Of a stretch of 64,000 bases of DNA, positions 38,581-51,000 are shown in pieces. Both the position numbers and the translations under genes were made by a program. The DNA comes from Prochilodus magdalenae. Lineage: Eukaryota > Chordata > Actinopteri > Characiformes > Prochilodontidae. Each line of letters starts with the position of its first letter. The first letter of the stretch is position 1. The DNA lies in assembly GCA_024036415.1 (NCBI GenBank), contig JAMWET010007158.1, positions 481,001 through 545,000 on the forward strand, written 5' to 3'. Below the pieces are notes generated by a model, which had not been told where the DNA came from, made no database searches, and saw only the letters and a program-made list of their open reading frames with translations.

Positions 38581-38685
38581 GTCTAAATTGATCATCATTT
38601 ATTGTTCCTGGTAACCTTTATCTTCCTTCCCAATGGCATTGCAACCTGACTCTTCCTTCTGGGTGCAACCTTTCTTTGGACAACG
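38581..38685. repeat. Dispersed repeat, copy 2 (partner at 11311-11415)
   Basis: GTCTAAATTGATCATCATTT, then TTCCTGGTAACCTTTATC and CTTCCTTCTGGGTGCAAC, as in copy 1. Confidence 0.65.
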
Positions 38686-39229
38686 TGTATACAATGCTTG
38701 TTGTCAGTTTTTTAATATATATATGTTCAGCTTCAGTTTCGTTAGTTAAGTGAAGATCAATACATAGCAATCTGCTTCAGAGTAAACAGCATGGAAAGCA
38801 GCGGATGTTACATTAGCGTAAGCGCATTGCTTGATATTTTTCTTACACATGAAACAAAATGCATGCAAAGATTTAACCCGGCTCAGGTCCTTAAAAAATA
38901 AACCTGCTGGAAAAGCTTCCTTGCATGATGTCATAAACAAAACACTTCTTGATTCCTAAGGAACCGTTTAATTTTTTAACCGTGCTCTTTTCTCCACATT
39001 TTGGAAATAAGATCGAAAAATTACTGAGAAACTTTTTATCATTGAAAGAAACTCAACAATAATGTAAAGGTTCTAGATAAATAAATAAACCATAAATAAG
39101 CATAGAACCTTAATATCAAAATCAAAGCTCCATTTGGGTCATCTTTTTAAAGGAAAGCAAAGCATTAACAACAAACCTTTTCGGAAAGGTAGATTACGGG
39201 ACTGTGATGGAAAGTCTTTAGTGCTTACT

Positions 39230-39950
39230 AGCATTTAAAACAGAAACTAAATCCAGGATCCAGACGATGATACATTTAAAATTAAATCCAGCAGCCTGGC
39301 AAGAATATACAACAGGAGAGGTCCCAACACCCCAGCCATCTCATGTTCCAACCTCTGGAAAGAGGTAAAGGAACAGCATAGCCAGAATCACCAGACTCAA
39401 GAACAGTTTTTACCCTAGAGCTGTCAAACTGGTTCCACCAGCCGCACCTACCAGAATATGACCACAACACTATAGACTGCTCCTGATCTAGAACGGAGCA
39501 CACACACGCACTTTAAATAGACCTTTATACCTGAACATCTGAGCTGTGTATTATTCTATTACCTGAACATCTCTGACAGTTGTAGTCCTTTACCTGAACA
39601 GTAGCTGCTATTCTCAGTACCGGCACTGTACACTATTATATACATCTACTATTTACAACCACACCCTTAATTGTACAGCTGGCTACGTAACATACTGCTG
39701 GCTGGATGTACTTTCCAGTATGTACTTCACTCTACTTCATATTCTAACTGCGGTTTGCACCTCAGTCCTAGTAACTTTCTGACGTCTTGCACCTGTTTTC
39801 TCTCTGTGCACATATTGTACCATGTCTCTGTCTTTGCACTGTTACTTACTGTTTATCTGTTTGTTAATTACTGGAGAAGTAGCCCGATAGTGTTTCGTTA
39901 TACTGTACAACCCTGTACTGGTATTATGATAATAACAAGGTACTGAATTA
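39230..39950 (+). mobile_element. LINE C-terminus and 3' UTR remnant
   Basis: Near 39285-39460, broken plus-strand frames read like the very C-terminal coding end of a fish LINE (SSSLARIYNRRGPNTPAI, then SRITRLKNSFYPRAVKL). They are followed by about 450 bp of pyrimidine-rich 3' UTR-like sequence ending GTATTATGATAATAACAAGG. The sense-strand stop after PYQNMTTTL-type sequence fits. The family is uncertain. Confidence 0.5.
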
Positions 39951-40204
39951 AAGAATTAAAGAAGCTTCATTTTCTAAGCAGACATTTCTAAAGTAATCCA
40001 TTGCTCTGAGATTAATTTCTGTAGATGCCCTTCATACTTGCCTACCGTGTATGCTCAGTAAACATAGGCCCGCTGATGTATTCTTTATTTGCTCATATCT
40101 ACAACCATTCTGCAATACCAACATTCGTGAGTTGTTCTCTCTTCCAAATTAGCTCATCAAATATCCTGTTATACATACCTCACCACATGACATCAATCAT
40201 ATAT

Positions 40205-40345
40205 CCATAATTTGCTGTCAAGGCTTCCAAAACATCCAAAGCATTAAAGTAAAAAATGATGGCTCTTTTTGCCAAGTTCTCCTCCAGTCCTCCCTCCTCT
40301 CCTTGTCACTGGCAGAGAAGTCAGGAGGAAGCACACAGAAGCTTA
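40205..40345 (-). mobile_element. Possible small LINE fragment
   Basis: GTCAGGAGGAAGCACACAGAAGCTTATCAA resembles the 35845-35875 region of the LINE (GATAAGAGGAAGCAGACAGATGCTTATCAA). The similarity is patchy. Confidence 0.3.
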
Positions 40346-40509
40346 TCAAGAAGCCATCACTCATATCTCATAATCCCTCATAATGAGCATCCCTCATATC
40401 TCGGAAGATGTACAAAGCTTAAACAAGACTAGACAAGCCTAGTTTTCTGAACTGCCATAGACTGTATGGCATTGTTACGCAAGTGCCTACAATATAGAAT
40501 GTATATATT

Positions 40510-41160
40510 TATGTAGTGGGTTTCAAAAGTCACAGACCACTGATGAAAATGCTTCTGTTTTGTATTCCCTTTTAATTTCATCACCAGTGAAATGCCACAA
40601 AACATGAATTAAAGAGTACCGTTTTTGGGGGTTTACATGAATGTCAGAATTGGTATGCCCCCCTATTGCTTTAACGACAGCGTGGACTCAGGCTATCATG
40701 TACTCCGCAAGTTTGTGTAAATGCCTCTGAAGACTAGATCTAGGTCCACCAGAAAGTCATCTGAACACAAGTAACTAACATAGTAACATGAATGACATAG
40801 TGGCATATCTATCGCCTGGCATCACAAGCTGGAAGGTAGACATCACCATGATGCAGCTGTGTTGAAGGGCAGGCAGCAGCTCTCAGAAAGGCTTAGGGTA
40901 AAGGGGGAGCAGGTAAGCATCCTGGTGCAATGGGTAAATGTACATGGCGTACATGGCGTAGTTGGTGCTGGAACACCTCCTGTACACCCTGTTTCAGGAG
41001 TACTTGAGATAGCAGCTTGTCAGCCTTCAAGAAGGCAACACCGAGGCAGAAAGGGTAGAACGCATTCTTGGCTTACAAACGCCACAGTTAGCAAACCAAT
41101 GCTACCTGGACGTCGAGAACGAAACAACATGCCAAGCTAATGTAACCCTCCTTTAGCTTT
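40510..41160. mobile_element. Probable DNA-transposon-derived repeat
   Basis: TTTCAAAAGTCACAGACCACT and GTCAGAATTGGTATG followed by CCTATTGCTTTAACGACAGC resemble dispersed fish transposon sequence. I cannot define ends or a transposase frame. Confidence 0.3.
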
Positions 41161-42430
41161 AGCATGTAATGTGCATGCTATGAAGGCAGGGGTGTGGACC
41201 AGAGTTCCAGGTTCTAGGAGTAGTAAGTTGCTTAATCAGCTTAAATGAGGAGACTTTGAACCCCAAAACTCTGTGAAAAATATTAGTACTTCAGCAAGTT
41301 AAAAAAATGGTATTTGTTAAAAAACTCGGTCTGGGCATTGAATAACACACAGAGAAAACCAAAAGAAAACTATAAAGTGCTTATAAAGTGAATTGTCTCA
41401 AAAATAAAAACTCAAAAATTCCCCTTTCAATAGTGTACCTTATTTCTGCACTTTAAGTTATTCTGGAATTACTCCTTTAATGTAAATGTCCTAAATTATT
41501 TGTTCACTTTTTATTTAGATTTTATTCCCTATGTTTGAGTTCTTTCTAATTAGCAGATTTAATGATCAGTTTATTAGTTTCACTTAAGATATGAATATGT
41601 TAGTATTTTTGGCAAAATTATGTGAAGTTTCTATTTAAACTTCTTACTTTTAGTATCTGAAGAGAATTCTATTTTGCTTTTAATATTCAAATATTCAAAC
41701 TGAATTACGATTCAAATCTTATGGGGGCGGAAAGCGGGGCAAATCCTCTGTAACCACTTTTACAGCACCACTGACTCTAATCCTGCCTCATTCACGTCTC
41801 TTTCACAGAAGTCATTGAAGGAAGCACATTGATCTGCTGAATCCTCTGAAACTGGATCATTAAGGAATAAGTGTCTCTCCACAGGACTACTCGCATTTTC
41901 CTCCCTCACTTCAAGAATGACAGTGTCAGGTAAGTTTCTTAACCAGCTGGGTTTGGGAATGTCTTGAGACTTGCCTTCATTGAGAAACCCAGATTGAGTC
42001 TTTTTGGTGTTTGCTCAAGAGGTGGTTGCACTATGATTCTGTTCCCAGTGATCATTGTAAGTATACGCATACTAGTGTGTCATGCTGGCAAGTTGCCAAA
42101 ATCTTGATCTTTAAATTCCACTTCTGTTTCATTCTCAATCCTCAAGATTAGGATTCTGGCAAATGTGAGGTCTTTTTCTAATTTTAGGCTGCACAGGTTC
42201 TTCACTGATCACAGGTAGAAATCCACATGGCAATATAAGATGTCTGTGTAATGTTCTTGTGGGTTTTCCTTTTCAGGTCTCACAGTGCATACAGGGAATC
42301 CACTAGCCTTGCTCACTACAACAATAAAGTTAAAGGCTTCCAATTGTTAGCTAATTTGTGTTTCCCCCTTAAGCATATATTTCTGACCAGTACACGATCT
42401 CCGACAGACAGCGTTCTAGCTTTGTGGTTC
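41161..42430. other. Intergenic DNA, nothing recognised
   Basis: AT-rich with no exons, terminal repeats or RNA genes that I can support. Part of 41900-42430 may belong to the gypsy element that continues to the right. Confidence 0.4.
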
Positions 42431-42434
42431 CGGT

Positions 42435-44000
42435 TTACTCCTTTCTGGTTTTTCTCTCTTGTTTTGTTTGCTGGTTGGTTGTCTCTTTGATTTTAGGCTC
42501 TTGTTTATACCTCTGGTTCATGACTCTGCTGTTGAGCTTAACCGCTAACCTGCTAAAAAAGCCTTGCTCTGGGTTTAGAAGCGTCCGATTAAAGCACTCA
42601 ACTGGGATCCCTCTGGGATGATATGGGCCGGTGCAAATATTATGGATTCCCATGATCCCACACAGTTCCTTTATCATGTGTAATCCAATGTCTGCCCCCT
42701 GATCACTGTGCAATTTCTCTGGAATGCCATAATACACAATACAATTCTCCCTTAGCCATAGTACAGGCCTTTGGGTTAGAAGTGGGAATGGCCACAGCAA
42801 ACTCAGGGAACAATCTGTAATCACCAGAATGTCTTTGGTATAGCATGAAGACGAATCCTAAAGGTCTTGTGGCTTTGATGCTGACTAGGGGAGCAGCCTT
42901 TTAAGGCAGTGCCTTTCGACAGACACATCGTACACGTTTTGATCTTTTTCTGAACATCAGCTTTCATTCTAGGCCAATAAGATCAAGAGTACACTCTATC
43001 TTTAGATGACCCATGTCGTCATGGAGACTCTTAAGAACCATACACCTAAATGGTTCAGGAAGAACTAACTGATGGTAAGTCTCACCATTGTCCTGCGGTT
43101 TTCGGAAAGGTTTCTGTCTTTTAAATCCAGCTTCCTCCATTCAGGCAACAACAAGGAAAGCTGAGGAAGTTCTGCTCTTACTGAAGGAGGCACAGTTTTA
43201 TTAGTGTGCAACTGGTGGATAACCACACCAGTGACAGGATCAGCCATCTGTTTGTCTCTAAACTCTTGCTCTGAAATTACAGGTATCGTTGGTGATCCAA
43301 CAGGAATCTGGTTTGAGTCAAAGCTGACTGGTATTGCACAAACATTAATAGATAAAGATTCAACAAGGGAAAAAGCAAGTCTATCAGTGTCATTATCAGT
43401 TGCCTGCTGTGCCTGATGTTTCTCAAAGGCAGTCTGAACAACATCTGGCATAATGTAGGTATCATTTGGTTGAGAAGAATGACAGCGCACAAACTAATGA
43501 ATCTCTCCTGCTCATGTTTACTGAGAATACACTGTAGGCAGGTATGAATGGCATCTACAGAAAATAATCTCAGAGCAATGTAAATCATCTATCTTTTCAC
43601 ATTGCGGCCGTCTAGAAAGACTGTCAGCATCAAGAGTCTTTTTCCCAGCCCTGTACTGAAGTTTGAAGTTAAATGTTGAAAGCGTTGATAGCCATCTATA
43701 GCTAGTTCAGTTTATATTCGGAGCTGTGAAAGTCAGCTTGGACCTGCATCCAAGAACTCTCAAGACTGCCTCAAGACCATGTGATAAAGATGAAGGAGAC
43801 TTAGCAAACTCCATTTTGGAAAGCTCTTCACAGACAATGTGTAGAGTATTGGTACCTATCAAAATCATAGACTGACTATCAGTGCACGTATCAGGAACAA
43901 CAAAAGCAAGCGTGGACAATTCAATCTGGACTCCAAAAAAGCTTTCAGGGAAAGTGAAATCTAGTTCAATAAGCCTTTGTGACATCTACTTCAATCTACA
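42435..44000 (-). mobile_element. Decayed Ty3/gypsy pol remnant
   Basis: Minus-strand order is protease-proximal, then RNase H/linker, then integrase. At 43985-43707 there is FPESFFGVQIELSTLAFVVPD with SMILIGTNTL, typical of the region around the gypsy protease. At 43490-43065, LLLPEWRKLDLKD precedes the integrase. At 42824-42435 the integrase core reads YYGIPEKLHSDQGADI, then GPYHPRGIPVECFNRTL, with DDE-region landmarks. Most of the reverse transcriptase is missing and several frames are broken, so the copy is inactive. LTRs were not identified. It is different from the gag fragment at 4640-5330. Confidence 0.7.
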
Positions 44001-44374
44001 TCTTACTTCAGGTAAGGAACTCGTTATCCATTTTCAGCCCCACTTTTTAGCAAATCACTAAGTGGGTACACGGTAAGATTTGAGAGACTATTGTTCATAA
44101 ACTGACTGGGGAATAGCAGTATCTTAAGAACCTGTGTCTAAAATGCTGGCACAATTCTTGCCAGCAATATAAGTTTATCTCCTACTAGGAAGCAACGCCG
44201 GTCCAACTCCATTCCACTCTGTCTGTTGACGTAAGTGTGTGGTGGCAGCTCCCAGCTGTGGACAGATGCAGGTGCCCAAACATGCAATGATCATCAGACT
44301 ATGATTAAGAGTCTAGAAGTAAATCTTCATGTCTCAGCCACAGATGTTTCAGGATGTCTCCATGGCCCAAAATG

Positions 44375-44850
44375 ATACTCTATATAACCAAAAGTATGTG
44401 GACTCCTCTTCTAAATATTGAGTTCAGGTGTTTCAGCCACACCTATTTCAGACATAGCCAAGAAATCTCGATAGACAAACACTGGGAGTAGAATGGGTTG
44501 TACTGAAAAGCTCAACGACGTTAAACATAGCTCATAAGAAGCGGAAGTGTCTAGCTGCAACAACCACTCAGCCACAAAGTGGTAGGCGATGAAACAATCC
44601 AGAACTGACACTGACTGTTTGCAGAAGGCCCTTTCCTCTTCCAGCATAACTGTGCCATTGTATGCAAGGGAAGCTCCATTAAGACATGGTTTGAAGAGTT
44701 CGGTGTGGAGGAACTCCAGTGAAGGTGTTTGAGGTTTGGTGTGGGAAACTCCTGAACTTGTTTGGGGACCTTCTCTCTGGTCCTTCCCTGCATTAATCCT
44801 TGTAACCCCCTTGTCAAATGCAGACATCTTAACCAATAAAAAGGATACAC
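44375..44850. mobile_element. Candidate DNA-transposon-derived repeat
   Basis: The left edge ATATAACCAAAAGTATGTGGACTCC is a typical terminal sequence of a family widespread in fish genomes. Minus-strand frames of up to 141 codons run through it without a recognisable domain. The right end was not found. Confidence 0.45.
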
Positions 44851-44999
44851 CTCACCACCCCCAACCCCATCCCCACATAAACACACACGTACACCCCAGC
44901 AGCCCCCTCCACCGTATATGCACAGAAATGCACCAACCTTGTTTGTACCGGATGGATCTAGGCCTGGTCCATGAGTGGATTAACTTTAATATAGGCCGT

Positions 45000-45715
45000 C
45001 CCCCTTGGGTTGTTACCCTAATCAGAGTTTAAAGGCCCCATCCACCGAGCCTCTATATGACTGTAAGTAGCAGCTCTAAAAGATTTCTTTCCTTTCCTTT
45101 TCCTGTCCTTGTGTGTGAAGGTAAGCTAAGCAGGCTTTTGTTGAGCTGCTGCCCTGTGCTAATTTGAAAGCAAAAACAGTGCCGGTGGAAATTATTCTTC
45201 CTGGTGTCTGTACTGTACTGGTTTTTATTTCCTGGAAAAGGTATTTCAAGATATTATCAATCACAAATATGTGATCTTAATTCTTCTTTTGGGGTACACG
45301 CCAACAAAAACAGCTGCATTTTGCCATCTTTATGGTTAAAGATAAGAGTAAAAATAAAATCTGAAATAAAAAGAAACTTCCCTTTTCATCACTGGTACAC
45401 ACAACCTTAAACCTTCTGTGAAAAGTACAGCCATCCCGCAGGAGACGGGATGTTTTGAAAACCTCTAATACCCCTATGGTGGAAAATTCAGAGATAACTT
45501 CTTTCTCTTGCTCAGTTTGAGGTAAGAAGTTCACAAGCACAATGTAATCTGCTATATAAGAACTCCTGATTTCAATAGCAATAAAACAATAACAGAATAA
45601 TCTGCAGTGAATGTTTCTTGCATAAGGTAATAGAACATTTTTCTGACCTGAAGCATTGACCTAAGTGATGTAACCACTGCAGACAGAACAATTTGTGTTT
45701 GTGGACTAAAGAGCA
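45000..45715. other. Intergenic DNA, nothing recognised
   Basis: No exons or repeats that I can name. It borders the trinucleotide satellite on its right. Confidence 0.4.
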
Positions 45716-46360
45716 ACACTACTACTGCTACTACTACTGCTGTTACTACTACTGCTACTACTGCTACTACTACTACTGCTACTACTACTGCTACTACTAC
45801 TACTACTACTACTACTACTGCTGTTACTACTACTGCTACTACTACTGCTGTTACTACTACTGCTACTACTACTGCTGTTACTACTACTGCTGTTACTACT
45901 ACTGCTACTACTACTGCTGTTACTACTACTGCTACTACTACTACTGTTACTACTACTGCTACTACTACTGCTGTTACTACTACTGCTACTACTACTGCTG
46001 TTACTACTACTGCTACTACTGCTACTACTACTGCTACTACTACTACTGTTACTACTACTGTTACTACTACTGCTACTACTACTGCTGTTACTACTACTGC
46101 TACTACTACTGCTGTTACTACTACTGCTACTACTGCTACTACTACTGCTACTACTACTACTGTTACTACTACTGCTACTACTACTGCTGTTACTACTACT
46201 GCTACTACTGCTACTACTACTGCTGTTACTACTACTGCTACTACTACTGCTGTTACTACTACTGCTACTACTGCTACTACTACTGCTACTACTACTACTG
46301 TTACTACTACTGCTACTACTACTGCTGTTACTACTACTGCTACTACTGCTACTACTACTG

Positions 46361-46392
<32 letters not shown>

Positions 46393-47016
46393 GCTGTTAC
46401 TACTACTGCTGTTACTACTACTGCTACTACTACTACTGCTACTACTACTGCTGTTACTACTACTGCTGTTACTACTACTGCTACTACTACTGCTGTTACT
46501 ACTACTGCTACTACTGCTACTACTACTGCTACTACTACTACTACTACTACTGCTGTTACTACTACTGCTACTACTACTGCTGTTACTACTACTGCTGTTA
46601 CTACTACTGCTACTACTACTGCTACTACTACTACTACTACTGCTGTTACTACTACTGCTACTACTACTGCTGTTACTACTACTGCTACTACTACTATACT
46701 ACTACTATACTACTACTGCTGTTACTACTGCTGCTACTACTACTACTATACTACTACTACTACCACTACCGCTGCTACTACTACTACTATACTACTACTA
46801 CTGCTGCTGTTACTACTGCTGCAACTACTACAATACTACTACTAATGCTGTTACTACTGCTGCTGCTACTACTATACTACTACTGCTGCTGCTACTACTA
46901 CTCCTACTGCTGTTACTATAACTACTACTACCCCCACTACTACTGCTGTTACTACTACTGCTGTTACTACTACTACTGCTACTACTACTACTACACTATT
47001 ACACTTACTACTACTG

Positions 47017-47057
<41 letters not shown>
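45716..47057. repeat. 1.34 kb trinucleotide satellite (TAC/TGC/TGT)n with a higher-order unit
   Basis: Nearly every triplet in the TAC frame is TAC, TGC or TGT. A frequent 9-triplet unit (TGC, three TAC, TGC, TGT, three TAC; 27 bp) repeats with variants. Toward 46690-46990 the array gets less regular, with TATAC and CAACTAC interruptions. It is open in all three plus frames because no triplet forms a stop there. The 472-codon Tyr/Cys frame is therefore an artefact and not a gene. It grades into (AAT)n at 47055-47088. Confidence 0.95.
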
Positions 47058-47087
<30 letters not shown>

Positions 47088-47088
47088 T
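47055..47088. repeat. (AAT)n microsatellite
   Basis: About 11 AAT units ending the trinucleotide satellite. Confidence 0.9.
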
Positions 47089-48180
47089 CACTTGAGTTAA
47101 GAACTTCTTGATGAAGAACATGAAGAACACAAGAACCCACAAGAACAAGAGTACACACTATCTAAAGTTCACATCAGAACATCAGATGACGTCTGGTAGC
47201 ATCAACATGCAAATAGTGATTTACATTTGCTGCTTCCGTCTATTTAAATAACAGCTTCATATACTAAAGGAAAGGATACCTACTACCACTCCCTAAACGT
47301 ATACACACCTTCCAATTATAATCTCACATAAATTCTTATTAGACCATTTGTTTCTGATTTGTTGGAGAAAAAGAAATGTTGTGTCACTTCTTTTCTAATG
47401 CACACATATTCACCATGGAGTTTGAAACTCCTGATATGTGCATATGTTTGCAGTTAGAAGCATATTTACTGTGGACATCTACTAACCTGCCATACATTTC
47501 ATAACTCAACACATCTGTTTGGGCACATCGGCTGTGCGCAAGTCTTATTTCACAATTGTTTTACCTAAAGAAAATATTTGGGAGGGACCTGACCACTGGG
47601 GACACTCTTCACCAGAGTAATATGAACATATTCCCTGTTTTGAAGGCATTTAATTGAGGAAGATTTAGTGATGCAATAATATAACAAAACAATAAGAGGA
47701 GTGGACAAAACGGATACGATGGTTTGTACCTACTCATGCAAGTGGAGAACACTGAGGTAGCCCATCATGGTGCCTTGGTATGAGATGTTGACTGTTGCCA
47801 CCCTCAATGCTTTTCACAGCACAGTTACATGAATGCACAATGGATATTCATCAGGGATCGGATCAAAGAGCTTGTCATGCCACATTTAAGGCATCTGGAG
47901 GACACCCCATATCTCCAAAGGCATACTACTGGCGCAATGGAAAGATGTGAGATAAAACAAACAAACAAACAAACACAGCTACCAACCAGGCACAGGAGGA
48001 TAACAGATAGAACTGCCAAGGGAAAAGAAAGAGATGCAAAGAAAACAGAAGAGTCAGCAGCTGTGCACCAGGTCTACAGTTCAGTATCAGGGTTATCAGG
48101 TATCAGTAATATGAGACAAAAACAACCTCAGTTCTAAAAATGTAAAGACTCTGTGTAAAACGTAAATAAATGTAAATAAA
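47089..48180. other. Intergenic DNA, nothing recognised
   Basis: No exon or transposon signature that I can support. There is a short AAAC repeat near 47957-47976. Confidence 0.4.
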
Positions 48181-48229
48181 AACAGAACACAACGGTTTAC
48201 AAACCTTATATACCCGTATTCTATCCACA

Positions 48230-48960
48230 ACAGACCATAGAACACATATCAGATGATGAAACTGAGACACTTCACCATTTCATAAAAACTATATACTAAT
48301 TTGGAAGGGCAGCAACACATCTCAAAAAGGCTGGGACAGGGCCATGCCTACTATTGTGTAGCATCCCCTCTTCCTTTACCAACAGTCTGTAAAAGTGAGG
48401 AGACCAATTGCTGGAGTTTTGGGAGAGGAATGTTGTCCCATTCTTGACTCATGTAGGATTCTAGTTGCACAAGCGTCCTGAGTCTTCTTTGCTGGATTTT
48501 TCATTCCATGATGCACGACACGTTTTTTTAATTGATGAAAGGTGTGAACTGCAGGCAGGCCAGTTCAGCACCCGGACATCTCTTCTGTGAAGCCATGCTG
48601 TTGTGATGAATGTAGTTCGAAATGTACAAGGCCTACCCTGAAAGAGATGTTGCCAAGATGGGAGTATATGTCGTGTAAGCTGCCCACACCATAGGGACTA
48701 ATGCAACCCCATACCACTGATAAGTTGGAGAGTCCCTCTTCCCCAGAGTCTGCAGGACATGATGTCCGTGGTTTCCAAAAAAAATATTTCACCTTTCATT
48801 TCGTCAGAGCATAGAACAGTGTTCCATTTCGTCTCAGTCCATTTAAAATAATTTTGATCCAGAGGCGGTGGCGACGTTTTAGATGGTGTTGACATGTGGC
48901 TTTTTCTTTGCATGACACAGCGGTAACTTGTGGTGGATTGCACTGTGAATTATTTTGAAA
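48230..48960 (-). mobile_element. Tc1-like or related DNA transposon remnant
   Basis: Minus-strand frames contain KWNTVLCSDEMKGEIFF (the DE-type segment of a Tc1-like DDE domain), then WGCISPYGVGSLH, LFQGRPC and RVLNWPACS. Across 48350-48460 comes a broken tail including MSQEWDNI-like sequence. Frames are shifted repeatedly. No terminal repeats were assigned. Confidence 0.5.
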
Positions 48961-49256
48961 TATGTAGCTTAGACATAACATACAAAATGAATGCAGGTCA
49001 TTTGTGGCCAGTGCAGTTTATTAACTGGTTAACTACAGTTTTAAAAACAGCAGAAACCAATTTTGTTGCTGTTTTACCCAAGTTCAGTAAAAAGCATTGC
49101 TTCCTCTGTATGACTGTGATGTGTCAGTGGTTACAATCATGTGATTCACCAAAACGATACAAACATACTGCATCATACTGGCATGGAAAGGGGAAATGTT
49201 CACACGCTGTTCCACATTCAGCCAGCCAGTTGTTTCACTTTTTAGTTTCAGTTTTC

Positions 49257-49303
49257 ATACACACACACACACGTACGCACGCACGCACGCCCACACGCAC
49301 ACA

Positions 49304-49339
<36 letters not shown>

Positions 49340-49500
49340 CACGCACGCACACACACACACACAGGCACGCACGCACGCACACACACACACACACAGGCAC
49401 GCACGCACAGGCACGCACACACCCACAAACATATACACATACATACACACATACACACATACATACATACATACATACATAGAATAAATTTATATATACA
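49257..49500. repeat. Compound (CA)n / (ACGC)n / (ACAT)n repeat
   Basis: Alternating CA runs and ACGC blocks, ending in ACAT units and a TATA-rich segment. His/Thr and Val/Cys frames on both strands are repeat artefacts. Confidence 0.95.
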
Positions 49501-51000
49501 TATAATATATACATATAATTTATTCTATGTATTGTATCTTAATGTACTCTCCTTTTAGTGTAATACTAGTTAACAGTGTATGTTCTTATTTAAGCTCATA
49601 CATGTGACTCAAACAAAAACAAAAAAGTCTTGTATATGTGACATACTTGGCGAACAAAGAATCTGGTTCTGATTCTAGTAACATAAACTGTGATATGGAT
49701 ACTCAAAGAAGGTATCTTTATTTTTAGCTTAATGTTTAGCTTAAAAAAAGTGAAGACATCAAACTATAAAATAGCACCCATGGAGTTATACAGGTACATT
49801 AAACAACAGAACTGAAAAAAAATTCAAATTGAACAGCTTTCCAGACCTGCAGTAGAGGTCGATATATCTCTGCATTATCATGCATATTCACAGAAGAGAT
49901 ACTGTACTGTACAAACCAAGTCGATCCACAGACTTTTTTATGCTATTTAAAAATTCCATCCGGATACATTATTTTTTACATCTCAACACCAAGGCACACA
50001 ACAATGTTCAGCTGTAGTGCTATGGGTTCCCTGAATCTTACACTTCCTGTCCTGAGACATTATCATTATCTGACAAAAGCTACTGCAAAGGTATGGATAG
50101 CAGAGGTATTGTAGATGGCTGAGCTCTTATCATCAGCACCACCATGTCTATATGATCTAGTGATTAAGGTGGTCCCCCATTATCTATCTACCTATCTTTA
50201 AGCACAACAAGCAAGGCTAACATTGAAGTTTTGATTGAAGAGTTTAAACTCTTATAGCCCAGACATAAACAGTAAATATGCTAGACAATAAATTAACAGA
50301 ACAAGAAATATACATGGTAAATACATATGAGGCTACTAAGCAAAACAGGGAAACGATATACATGACCTGGGGTCCCCCCACAGCAGCATTTCTAGAATGT
50401 GTGCAGTGATGGTTTAAGGGATGTGACTTCCTTGCCACATACTTTCATTGCTTTTGGGAGAAGGGAACTAGACCAGGCTGTCCCTGGTTCTCTTCTTACT
50501 CTCATCTGTAGCTCAGGTAATATATTAATGCCCTCTGATGCCAGCTATACTCATAAATAATTCTACACATCACATTCAAAAGTATGACCGTATTCTCTTC
50601 ATTTCAGATTTCACAGTACATAAAGACAATATAACACAGTAGCACAAGGTTTATCTCTATTCACTAGCAGGCTTTTCACACCGCAGTCCTTGCTCTGCCG
50701 CTGGTGCGCTGGTAACAGCCTAGGACAACTGGTCTTTGTTCTGAGAACAGCCAGTGCTCTACCGGAGGGATGGTCCTCACCCTAGCCACCTCATCTGACC
50801 TCTCACGAAACATTGAGAGGACCATCCCTTGACTGCTAAATGGAGGCCATGTAAGTAGCAGCCGATAAACATCTTATAGCCAACACTAGAAATGTTTTTG
50901 CTAATAATGTTTTTATTACATTACTACTGTCACTAGCTCTGACAAGACCAGGCTATAAGGCAAAACAGGCTAAACTGACTGTCTGTTAGCTACTAGAGAC
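49501..51000. other. Intergenic DNA with a LINE/SINE-like tail near 49620-49680
   Basis: TTGTATATGTGACATACTTGG followed by CGAACAAAGAATCTGGTTCTG resembles the 3' tail shared by many fish retroposons. The rest has no recognised feature. Confidence 0.4.

Larger units (their letters stand above)
37750..40200. other. Gene desert, mostly unassigned
   Basis: Contains a dispersed repeat at 38581-38685 and a LINE-like tail around 39230-39950. An exon-like segment at 38357-38451 is discussed in the findings. Nothing else was recognised. Confidence 0.45.

Noticed and set aside
44411..44886. Minus-strand frames of 141 and 111 codons
   Set aside because: They overlap each other in different frames within a probable transposon-derived repeat and show no domain.
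45693..47111. A 472-codon open frame of Tyr and Cys
   Set aside because: It is the translation of a trinucleotide satellite in which no plus-strand triplet is a stop. All three plus frames are open, and there is no splice or domain evidence.
49196..49558. His/Thr-rich and Val/Cys-rich frames on both strands
   Set aside because: Translations of the CA/ACGC compound repeat.
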